Assembly: GCF_000708205.1 (NCBI RefSeq)
Contig: NW_014575548.1
Location: 1 to 64,000 of the forward strand
Reading direction: 5' to 3'
DNA length: 64,000 nt
From: Mixia osmundae IAM 14324
Taxonomy: Eukaryota; Basidiomycota; Mixiomycetes; Mixiales; Mixiaceae
The translations under genes and the position numbers were made by a program. A model generated the notes under the pieces. The model was not told the DNA's origin and did no database searches. It saw nothing but the letters and a program-made list of their open reading frames with translations. Of the stretch, positions 48,270-58,169 are shown one piece after another. Position 1 is the stretch's first letter; the number at the start of each line of letters is the position of its first letter.

Positions 48270-50440
48270 TCATCGTCCGGTGCTGCTACTGACAACACGC
48301 AGACTCGATCCGTCTTGCGTGCTGTCCAATTGTCGCTTTTGCGAGAGCAAAGCGGCTGCTCTCTCTTCGCCCGGTCGGGTGAGTTCTTCCCCACCTGCGC
48401 TCTGCTGCAATGACGATCTTCCCTCGTCGCCCAGTGCAGTCCGCTGTGCAGAGAGTCGAGGTGCCTGCGGAGGCCTGCCGCCAGACGAATGATCATCCTC
48501 TCGCTCGCGTTTGGCAGGACGATGTTCCTGTGATAGAGGGTGAGGGCTTCTCGGCGGCGAGACCAGTGGTGGTGGGACAGGCGTAGAAGAGGCATTCTTC
48601 GGTCCCTCGCCGGCCCGTGTTGACATTTCCTGGTTCGACGCTCCGGGAGTACCGGCCGAGTGCGGTGTGCGTGAGGAAGAAGCAGGATTGTAAGGCGTGA
48701 ATGCAGTCGATGCCGGCGTTCGAGCATGGCCATACGGTGTATCGGTTGCAGCAGCCGGCGTGCTCGCCTCGGAAACGGCACAGAGCTGTGTACCTAATGG
48801 CCTGATGCCTATTGTCTTCGGCATCAGACTATCGACTTTTCGAAGCTGTAACGCCGGTCCACGGTTGAGCTATGCTTGCAGGCTCAATGTGTCATGGACG
48901 CACCGCAAGAGCTATCTTCTTCTGCATCGGTAGCGTCGAGGAGCAGTAGTTCTTATACAGCAGACTGACCGCATCTGCCCGCCAGGATTTCGTAAGTGAA
49001 ACGATCATCTGTTACACGATGAGCAACGTGCCTATGACAGTCGTACGGTTCACAGTCGGGAATATCCTCCACCAAGTCTTGTGCTCACCGCGCGAATCAA
49101 TCCAATCGGCAGTGAGCTTGTCCAATAGCTGCGGTAGCTGTATCCTCGTCGTTGCCAGTGCAGCGACGATCACAGCGCAGGCGATCGTATCTGGATCGTG
49201 CAGGACGCACGCAGCCGTGTACAGACTGCTTCGTCTTGTCAGGACCCGATGAGAGCTCGAGTGGAAGGCTGACGTACAAGTCGAGACAGATGGTCTTGCA
49301 GCGTTGAGCGAGCTCTAGCATTGTGACCCTGGCCCGCAGATCGAGCTCTTGATTTTCATAGGGTACGACGAGGTTGCCGAGCAAAGAGAGACCGGCAGCA
49401 ACGAGATCGTTAGGCGGATGGACGTCGAAATCATATGCAAAGGTCGTCATGAGCTCTTGCTCCATCGCTTTCACTATTGTCAGTAGTTTCTCATACTCCT
49501 GCATCCACAGATTAGCAGAGATTGAAAAGGGCTGAAGGTGAGCGGTACGTGCGATGGGTAGCAGAGGTAGCTCTCTGTTGGTCACTGGATCTCTCTGCAC
49601 TTTCTCGGGCCTGAACGTGCCCTTTTGTCTGAGCTCCCAATGGTGGAGTGTCACCGTGAGCCGCTCGGTGATCGTGTCTGGCAGTCTCTGGTGCTCTTGC
49701 TTGATCGTACCTGCAGGCTCCCGTTCATCTGTATCCGAATTCTTGATGGCCAGCGACATCAATGCACCCATCAAAGCCTGTGACTTGATTCAAGCTGCAG
49801 AAATGCAGTGCTGAAGCATATTCAACGCACGAGTGATTGTGAAGTGTGTACGCTGCGGAGCATGAAGTATCGATGCAGATACGTCGCCGCGTAGCACAGA
49901 GGCGCCATTTGACTGCAGGATAGGGATCCTGTTGAGACACAGAGTGGTGCTCGGCGAGACAGGAACGCACATCTTTCGATACCAGAGACAGAGTATCTCT
50001 GACATGTCCCGTATGAGTTCTTGTCGTCTCAGCAGCTCTTGCTCCCAAGGTATTCCATGTCGCGTCATGCTCGGCGTACGGCGAAGAGCAGCCGGATCGA
50101 CGAGCCAGGATATGCTGAACGTTCTCGTGCTCACAATAGCATCATCTCTCGGTCGACCGTGATGGGCTTCCTCTTTCCTCTTGGCTTCCTCCCCACTTCG
50201 TCTGATCTGCTCAATCTGTCGTGCCGTGGTTTCGTTGAATTCGAGCGTTTGACGCAGTGCAGCTTGAGATGCCTGCGGCGGGCCAGTGATGTAAGGCGCA
50301 TAACGTCGGTTGCTCGCATTATTGTTGTTGCTGCTGCCGCTGTTCTGCCTGTCGTCGGACGCATCACGCGAGACAGTGACCGCTTTGGATGGTCTTGCTT
50401 GTGAAGAGGATGTGGAAGCGATCGGGCCGCCTGCCGACAT
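48270..50440 (-). CDS. Cyclin-box protein (cyclin K/T-like) with disordered tail
   Basis: Probable regulatory partner of a transcription-type CDK. Inferred exons 50440-49983, 49912-49831, 49777-49278, 49225-49047, 48974-48904 and 48845-48270 (621 aa). After a disordered N-terminus the first cyclin box runs from WLVDPAALRRTPSM and LLRRQELIRDMSEIL to YAATYLHRYFMLRS and ALMGALMSLAIK. The second box follows YEKLLTIVKAMEQELMTTF, YDFDVHPPND and LYTAACVLHDPDTIACAVIV. The tail is rich in Thr-Pro, Ser-Pro and charged residues, as in cyclin T/K. An alternative is that the cyclin stops at 49012 (GTLLIV end) and a separate small gene follows; I prefer one gene because a 72-nt GT-AG intron joins the frames and extends the terminal helix. 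The exact cyclin class cannot be told. Confidence 0.75.
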
Positions 50441-50744
50441 GGTTTGACGCTGCCGAGCGCCGTCAGTCGGTGAGCGCCAAAGCCAAAGACGAGGCGACGA
50501 CGAAAGCGCGAACCTCTCTCGTCGACGTGAGCAGCGAGGCAGTAGGCAGAGACTGGAGTGGGGCATCATGTGAGAGGGTTCGACGATCAGCCGAGGCTCA
50601 GCTGAGTAGCTTCCTCTTCACGCAGGGCGCCGCCTCGCAAGAACGCACTGGCGACAGAGTCAGGTTCAGCAACGCCGGCCCTGCCAGTCAGCCCAAACCC
50701 TCCCCAATCGTGCCGGCCATCAGGCTGACATGACCTGAGCATAG

Positions 50745-51336
50745 TCACTCGCCGAGCAGTTGAGCTACGCAGACGATCCCAGACCGTTCAAGAACCCACA
50801 CTACAAGCCAAGCGCGCAGAGGAGGAACAAGTCGCTCAAGCAGATGCTCGCTGCCGAACGGGACAGATACACTCTCAAAGGCCAGAAGAAGGTACTGCCT
50901 GCTTCTACATCGATGGTAGTCAAGCTGGGCGGCAAGAAAGGATCGAGTCAGCCTGATACTGCTCGTAATTCTCCAGACGAAGAAGCGGCGCGACTCGTCA
51001 GGACGGAGGAATACATATCCTGTCCGCTGCTTTGCTTTTCAGCATGTTGGTGTATGCTCATCTTATGCAACACATGGGCAGACATGAACGTAGAGGCTCC
51101 ACCGTCTGTCCTGCCAGCGAAAAAATATTGCGATCTGACGGGTCTCGTCGCGCCGTACGTCGACCCGAGGAGTACTCTTCGCTACCACAATGCAGAGTGC
51201 TACGAAGTACTCAAGACCTTTGTGAGCATGTTCAACCTCATCAAGCCATCGCTCGCTGAGGCAGGAACTGCCACAGCCACAAAGCACAGACCAGTCTTAC
51301 TTGGCAGTCCGGGGCAACAGCAGCATCATCAAATGA
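50745..51336 (+). CDS. IES6: INO80 complex subunit Ies6-like (YL1 C-terminal domain), 5' end unresolved
   Basis: Subunit of the INO80 chromatin remodeller, binding Arp5. Visible exons 50745-51021, 51082-51221 and 51295-51336 give 152 residues. PRPFKNPHYKPSAQRRNKSLKQ matches the conserved Ies6 N-terminal block, and the YL1_C domain reads APPSVLPAKKYCDLTGLVAP then LRYHNAECYE, ending SYLAVRGNSSIIK as Ies6 does. Upstream of the acceptor at 50744 no satisfactory start exon was found: the only open frame with an ATG (50410) overlaps the divergent cyclin coding region. Introns are 60 and 73 nt, GT-AG. It ends 69 bp from convergent NAD kinase. Confidence 0.82.
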
Positions 51337-51405
51337 GCAAAACGAAAATGTATACATCAACAAGTGCTTGTTGTACAACAAGAATTAAACACAGAGGCCG
51401 AATCA

Positions 51406-54236
51406 TCAGATCTCGAGATCGCTCTGAGATCCATCGGATTGATCATCTTGACCGTATACTGCAAATGCGCGTGCTTGGCCGGGTGTAGAAGGCTCAGAGG
51501 TAGCTTCTTGCGTGAGCACCTTGCCCCTCAATTCGTGTGCTTTGACTTTACGTAGCGTTGTCAGCTTCGGATCGACCGGATCGCGGATGTCGTCCCTGTC
51601 GCCTCGTCGGCCAGACTGTGAAGTAGATTTGACGGTGTCTGCTGAGTGGGCGCCTGGCGTGATAGGAGCCGGAGACGTCTTGGCACTGCTCGAAGAGGAC
51701 GAAATATCATCGATATCGTAATCGCTCCCGCCTCCCTCTTCGTCTTCGGATTCATCGCCATTCTTCGGCTTCTGTGTATCTGACTTTTCAGCATATTGTG
51801 ATCCCTGTTCGGCAGTCTGTTTGCTCTCTGCGGGCGTTGTCGGCTTCCGTCTGGATTCCTCAACAACGACAAAGCTCTTTTGACGCTGTCGTTCGTTCCA
51901 CTTGAGCGTGCGACCGATAGCATGGAACCAGTCTGTCGATTGCTTGTCCGCACAAACGGTCGGAAAGGGATACTGCGATGCCGTCACTTTGATATGATCG
52001 CCTTGTCTCAATTCGACCCTCCCCCGACCATCGAAAGACGCCCAAGCAGTGCTGCGAGAATTGTAAGGCACGCAGATCCGTAGTTCCATCGAGTCGGGTA
52101 GCAGCATAGGTCGGAAGGAGAGCGTGTGAGGACAGATGGGCGAAATCAGGATCGCTGGGATCTCAGGATGGACGAGTGAGCCTCCCGCAGAAAGCTATCG
52201 AGATAACCCCTTGTCAGCACCATTAGCATTGAGGCAGAGGCGCGCTGACCGAATAAGCTGTAGAGCCGGTGGGGGTGGAGACACACAAGCCATCCGCCTG
52301 CACAGTCGTCATATGATGCTCATCGCCTGTAGCACGATAACAAGCTTAGCAGACTGAAAGCTGATAGCATGATCGATGACCCACCAAACAGTTCAAGCAA
52401 GCTGACGTAAGGACTCGGTCCACGATCGACGACGAGATCGTTGAGAACTTCGAAGGTCTCTGCAGGTCTGGCCGAGAAGCACATGATCTCCCTATCCTTT
52501 GCCTTTTCGCTTTCTTCCTTGTCTTGTCGAGGTCCTGCACTCTCCAGAGCCGACCATCCTCCTTCCTTAGATAGGGTAGCAGAAATAGCGCCTGTCTCGC
52601 CTGATCGTATAGCTCGACGACGTTGTTTGGGATCTTTGGGCGGATCGACTGCTCGGTAGACGGTGCATGTGAATCGCATGCGAAGATTGACCCTGACGCC
52701 GTTGTTGATTGCATTGGTCATGACCTTCTCGTGGTCTGAAAAGTCGAAATTGGTCAAGAAACCCAGCGAGCCAAGCGCAAAAGGAATCACAGGCGGGACA
52801 ATGCGTTGGAAGAGCCACGAGGCAAACAGTACTGTTCCGTCTCCTCCGAGCTAGTTGCAGCGTCAGCAGCGCAGCAAACGGCCGGACGAGAAGCTCACAG
52901 TAATGACAAAATCAAAGAGATGGGGCGATTTATTGCACATGTCGCTCGTCCAGTATCTCAATTGGCCATTGTTTTCTGCTTCTGTCGTGTCTGTTTTGGC
53001 AGCGGCTGACTTGCTGCTCGTCATCCGTAGACCGTTGGCAGCGGATGATCGTCTGGCGTGCTGCTTCTCATTGAAGCCAGCCAGTGTAGGCAAGGACGAA
53101 ACGGAAGAGCTCATCGAGGATGTCCTCGATATCCTCCTAGTCTGCACCGCCCTGAAGAATTCGGGATGATCTGCCTCGATGCCAGCAGCATCAAATCGAC
53201 TCGATTTGCGTAACTGGGCATCGACGTAGACTGTTGCGCCTCTTTCGTCGCCTTCTTTAGTGGAACCCATGAGATAGATAGCCAGCTCTCTGGTGAGTTT
53301 GATGAGATGATTGTCTCTTGCTTTCGTGATGATCATGATGGATTGGATGTTGGGTTTGACAGAGGCGCGGCCGAGCTGTCTGCTGATCTCCCTCACGCTG
53401 ACTGCCGTTTCTGCCAACTGACGAGTGAGCGACTGTCCGTCTTCCTCCTCTTCATCGTCGTCGTCATCATCATCATCTTGCGCATCTTGTTCGGATGAAC
53501 CGGTGTCGATGAGATCGGCTTTATCGAGTCGATGGTTGATAGTCTCAATGGTCTCTCTGGCATCGCGTATCCTGCTGGATGCTCTCGGTCGACCGTTGAC
53601 CTGACCATCCGATATGACTCGTGGTGCATCAGGATCGAGTGCGATGGGTGACGTCTCGGGGGAGCCGATACGAGTAGCCAGGGCAGCAGGGTGAATCTGT
53701 CGTCCTGAGGTGTCCACATGACTTGTGGTGACTGCTGCATCTGTAGGACCTCCTCGATCTACACTAGCAGATCCCAGCGAGCCTTGGGACGATTGTGCAC
53801 GCTTGAGGAGCTTTCTTCGCCGCTTGCGCTCTTCACATTCGGCTTTGGAGAGCGTTGCCAGACTCTGATCGAGGTGATTGTGTACGAAACAAGGACTCGT
53901 CACGCCATTGCCCATCGGCAAAGGCGTTGAGGTACCATTGACGAGCCTAGTGGGAGGCACGGGAGCACGAGAGGAAGAGGCAGCAGGCTGACTAGCCGAA
54001 CGTTGTCTCGCGCTCGACATCGTCTCGTCATCCTCTCCTTGAACTTGAGCAGCATAACAAGCTGGATCGAACCTCAACTGTCTGGTCGAATCAGCAGAAG
54101 AAGCGGGTGCAGGGGTCGAGCTAGGTTCGATAGGACCGGAAGTGGGCACGGTGTCGCTCTGTTGTGTGTAAGGCCGACTTGGCTTCAATCGCTCCAGAGA
54201 CTCGCCCCGCTTGCCTTCGAACGATCCGCTCTGCAT
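51406..54236 (-). CDS. NAD/NADH kinase
   Basis: Makes NADP(H) from NAD(H) and ATP. Exons 54236-52899, 52850-52385, 52326-52250 and 52194-51406 encode 889 aa. A long Ser-rich N-terminus with an acidic run of Asp/Glu precedes the kinase. The domain shows the GGDGT active-site motif (ITLGGDGTVLFASW, rebuilt over the first intron), FALGSLGFLTNFDF, DGLCVSTPTGSTAYS and GGSLVHPEIPAILISPICP, then RSTAWASFDGRG. The C-terminal 150 residues are acidic and disordered. All introns are GT-AG (48-58 nt). It resembles yeast Utr1 in layout (no mitochondrial presequence seen), so a cytosolic enzyme is most likely. Confidence 0.93.
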
Positions 54237-54421
54237 CTTTCGATGGCGAACGCCCAGAAGGAGCGTCGCTCTGGATCGTCAGTATCTCCTGGCAAGCGAT
54301 CAGATTGAGTCGGACGGGCCCTGCTTTGCTCGCTTCCGTGATTCCTACAGAGTCAGATCCAGTAAAGGTCAGAAAGCTCACCTCAAGCGAGTTCGCCTGT
54401 CTGGCGTGGCATCTGAGCAAG

Positions 54422-54866
54422 ATGTCGGGGCGGCAGTCGAGGGTGATGGTGCAGCCGATCGTCAGTCCGCCGTCTGTCAGTTGCACTGAAGCTGCTGACC
54501 TCGAGAGACAGAATGTGATCTTCAAATATCTGCAGGCAGGCACACGAGTACAGTTATGGCTCTACGACATCCTAGACTTTAGACTGGAGGGCAAGATCAT
54601 CGTCAGTCGAGGGCTGCTCTGCTGCTGTGTCAGACAGCTGATCACTCCGGTTTTCCTGACAGGGGTTCGACGAGTTCATGAATGTCGTGTTGGACGACGC
54701 AGAGGAGATCTACATCAAGCGAAAAGATGACAGGCCAGAGCGCAAATCACTGGGCAAGTACCCGCTGACTCAGTGCTCATTCGGCTGTTGACGTGCGAAC
54801 ACACTTGCAGGTCGATTACTACTAAAGGGCGAGAACATCACGCTAATACAAGCGACGACGAAATGA
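54422..54866 (+). CDS. SME1: Spliceosomal Sm protein E
   Basis: Core Sm-ring protein of U1, U2, U4 and U5 snRNPs. Four exons (54422-54460, 54512-54601, 54663-54753, 54811-54866) give 91 aa, matching the family's about 92. Sm1 motif: VIFKYLQAGTRVQLWLYD then RLEGKIIGFDEFMNVVLDDA; Sm2: LGRLLLKGENITLI. The start MSGRQSRVMVQPI fits the family. The last intron begins with GCAAGT, a GC donor that is needed to give LGRLLLKG; the other two are GT-AG. The start codon is 186 bp from that of the divergent NAD kinase. Confidence 0.95.
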
Positions 54867-55037
54867 AAGCTCAATCTGGGACTCCCCTCTTCGCATTCGT
54901 CGCTAGCTCGAGCCTCTGTACATCTGCATGCCCTTTGTATTGCCCGCTCTTGGCCTCGTGTCGGGTCTCTGCTGACCTCCGCAGTGACGCGAGGAGGAAC
55001 ACAGCGCGCGTGTCGCGTACCTCTGTCGAGTCGCCAA

Positions 55038-55845
55038 ATGCTTTTTCGCTCGCCCTGCCCAGGCTTGTCACGCCCACTATGCACAGAGAAGCTACTCAGC
55101 ACTTTGATCTTCTCCCTCTGGACCGTGCTCTGCATTGCCGGACCGGGACATGTCAAACAGGACGAAACGCCAGTGATGTGGCGCTACGTCTGGCTCGAGC
55201 AAGTTCAGCAATGCGCAGGCACAGCTCAGATCATCAACTACGATGACAGGTCAAAGGTTTCTGTGCCATTCACGGAGCTTGTGCACAGTTTTGGTGGATC
55301 TGCACAGCTCGCTGCAAATTTGCTCACTTCGATGGTAGCAAGTCGAGCTGCTCCATGAAGCCCGAGCCAGTGCTGAACGGACCCATCAGGTCTCCAAATT
55401 GCCGCAGAACGCTCGGATCGTCATTCTGGATACAAGAGAGACCGAGGAAGATTATGAGTATGACTACAGCCTTCGTATCGATGCCAATGTCCTCCAAGGT
55501 AAGCTCATTTGTCTGTGTGCGATGATCTGCCTCAACAGTGACGCAGAGTCCGATTCCACGGAGCCAACAGATGAAGATCAGACGAAGATATCTCCCTGCT
55601 GCTCGGCAGAGCTCAAGATGAAGCTCACGCTGCAGGTTTTGTGGGCCGAACTGGAGACGACTTCTGCCCAATATGAGGTTGCATGCGGACCGTATGTCTC
55701 AATCGGCCTCAATGATATACACTGACGATCAGACATCAGATATGTCGATCTTTGCATTTCGCGCTATCCGACCTATGTCGAATGGACCTGCCAGGCCGCA
55801 GTGCTTCACGAGGCAACAAACGAGCATAAGCCACCCGAAGAGTAG
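55038..55845 (+). CDS. Putative secreted protein, unknown family
   Basis: Exons 55038-55334, 55390-55498, 55547-55691 and 55740-55845 encode 218 aa. The N-terminus has a hydrophobic segment (LLSTLIFSLWTVLCIA) that could be a signal peptide or anchor. The rest holds scattered Cys (VQQCAGTAQ, SPCCSAEL, YEVACGP, YVDLCISR, EWTCQAAV) and several acidic runs, with no further membrane helix. No family is recognised. The exon joins keep frame and the coding texture is good, but boundaries rest on consensus only. Cys-containing secreted proteins of this size are common among fungal effectors and wall proteins; that role is only a possibility here. Confidence 0.55.
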
Positions 55846-56076
55846 AACAAAATCCGTCTGAGTAAGCTTCAGGAGGACGAGACGATCGCAACGAGCTTGA
55901 CTGCGCACAACGCTGAGGATAACAGCGAGCAAGTCGCAATTGCATGCAGATTGTGCACGATGAATGACCGCTACAGGTCTGCGAGGCACACTGCATGCTC
56001 TTGATTGAGCGAGGCTTGCTGCCAGCCGGCGGTCCATTCAGCGCTAGCCCGGTGTGAGAGGCGTCGAGATGCGTGG

Positions 56077-56526
56077 TCAGCCTTGCCTGAAAGCGCCTTG
56101 CCGTTTTGCCTTGGATTCGAAGAACAGGTCCGTCCTAGCTGTGCCCAGATTGATGATCTTTGGACAGCCATCTCTATCGTGCTCGAGCCGGGTGCATTCG
56201 AAGCAGTAGTAAGCATCCGAGATACCGTTGCTGCCGCAGATGATGCATCGACTGCCGGACGTGCCAAAGTTGCATTCGTCGCATATCCTCACAATCGTTG
56301 CCGGTCGTACGTAGGAGTCGCAGATCGGGCTGCAAGCTTGTGAGCAAGGCTCTCCTGACGACGGGGATCAGAGAAACAGGCTCACCATTTGCCGTCACAC
56401 TTTTCGCATAGTCTGCCGATAGCTGCGTGCCACGAGTCAGCCCAGCAGTCGGTGGAGGTGAAGAATGACGTACCAATGCCTGGTAGCTTGCGACATTGTA
56501 TGAGATCGGGATGATGCTTCGACATT
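56077..56526 (-). CDS. RDS3: SF3b subunit Rds3/PHF5A
   Basis: Small zinc protein of the U2 snRNP SF3b complex that helps recognise the branch site. Exons 56526-56475, 56422-56386 and 56329-56077 give 113 aa, near the human 110. The sequence is nearly the family consensus: [37 protein letters not shown], then [19 protein letters not shown] and [10 protein letters not shown], ending [12 protein letters not shown]. All Cys of the three zinc fingers are present. Introns are 52 and 56 nt GT-AG. It is the second spliceosome gene within 2 kb (after SmE). Confidence 0.95.
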
Positions 56527-56692
56527 GGGCTGCTCGCTTTGAGACGACTCTAACGTCGCGCTCTTTGTGCGACAAGCTGCTTACTCAGCGCTTGAGGCTT
56601 CCTTCGATCGCAGGGCTCGTGCATTCATCAGATGTGCTCAGGCCGATGTCTCGTCAAGCTCGTTCTTCGCTCAGCCTCGCTCGTCTAGCGAG

Positions 56693-58068
56693 ATGCAGTC
56701 ATCATCATCAGTCTGGGATGACTTCACCATTGACACCATTGCCAAAGTCGTCAGATTGACACTCCTCTCGCCCCTCTTTGCACTCGGCGCACCCGTCATC
56801 TTCGTCGCTCAGGTTAGCTCACACTGTCTGGTTCCATCGTCAGCCTCTCAACCATCGCTCGACTAGGGTTTAGACATCGATTCGGGCTTGGGACAATGGG
56901 TCGTCGTTTACGCGCTCGGCGTGCTTGCGCTTCATATCTTCATCCAGCTCGACCGAATTTGGGCCAATAAAGCCTGGAAGACCGGCGTCAGAGGTCTCAT
57001 GGGCGAGCGCAAGATCGACTGGGGTGCCCAGATCGTCCTCATCACGGGGGGTATGCTCAATCGCATCAAGAACTGTCATAGAATTGACAGTGAGAACAGG
57101 CGCGTCGGGTATTGGCAAGCTACTTGCAGAGACGCTAGCTCTGCGGCATGTTCGTGTGATCGTACTCGACAAGCAAGAGTACAAGTCGGAAGGGGACTAT
57201 TCTGTCGCTAGCTTCCCTTGCGACGTTTCGGACTTCAAAGCTGTTGCGCGCATTGCAGAAGAGATCAAGCAAAAGGTGCCCAGAGATTACTCGTGCAGTC
57301 GAGCGGAGCTTATGGCGATTGAGCAGCATGGATCGCCGACTGTGCTCGTCAATTGCGCAGGCATTGTGCGAGGCAAGACAATACTCGCTGCATCAGAAAG
57401 CGACATTGCTTCGTCAGTCCCTTTCTCTCTGCGCCTATCCAAGCTCAAGGTGGAGCAGAACCATCGGCGTCAATCTGACCGCTCACTTTTGGACTGTCAA
57501 GGCCTTCTTGCCTGCCATGATCGAAGCAAAAGCTGGCCACATCGTTCGTTCGATACATTTGTATCATAGTCATGTGCTGATTGTGCCAAAGGTCACTATT
57601 GGTTCTGCCTTGGGCTACATGGGTGTTGCACAGCTCTCGGATTACTGCGCCACCAAGAGCGCTCTCATGGGCTTCCACGAAGCCCTTCGAGATGAGCTTG
57701 ATACTCGGTACGTACCTTGCGCATATGTCGACTTTGACCCTCACACTTCAAACAGATACGGCGCGCCACTCGTGCGGACGACTTTCGTTGCTCCTGGCCA
57801 AACACGTACTGCTCTTTTCGGCTCGCTTTCAGGTCATACCGGTCTGCCGTATCTTGGCAACTTCATGTTCCCTTGGGTCGGACCGCACGATGTCGCGAAA
57901 GCCATCATCGAGGCAATCAATGCCGATGAAAGTCGATACATCTGCATACCATTCTTCTCATCCGTCTCTTGGATCCTCCGGGGAATGCCGAGCTTCATGC
58001 AAAGCCTTGCCAGATGGGTACGTCCCACCTCCAGTTGTCATCGATGGGTCATTGATGTCAAACCTTAG
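56693..58068 (+). CDS. Short-chain dehydrogenase/reductase (retinol dehydrogenase-like, membrane)
   Basis: Classical SDR of about 359 aa from exons 56693-56812, 56867-57050, 57100-57275, 57327-57412, 57459-57543, 57592-57707 and 57756-58068. Two hydrophobic segments precede the domain (FALGAPVIFVAQ and VVVYALGVLALHIFIQL), suggesting ER or lipid-droplet anchoring. The cofactor motif TGGASGIGK spans the second intron; VLVNCAG is the NNAG-type motif; catalytic Ser, Tyr and Lys are in TIGSALGYMG and SDYCATKSA. It resembles DHRS/RDH10-type enzymes acting on lipids. The 51-nt intron at 57276-57326 has no stop and could be retained. The last 20 codons may be read-through of another intron (GTACGT donor at about 58018), so the C-terminus is uncertain. 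Confidence 0.83.
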
Positions 58069-58169
58069 ATGAGCCAATCTGCTCCTGCCATGCAACACTT
58101 TGCACCCGCAAGTATAGTATCGGCAGAGGCGAAAAAGTCAAAGTGAAGTGCCAATGCATGGATGCTCCT

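Noticed and set aside
50389-50733. 114-codon plus-strand ORF as a gene of its own
   Set aside because: It overlaps the cyclin start and has no recognisable domain; it is kept only as a possible part of the unresolved Ies6 5' end.
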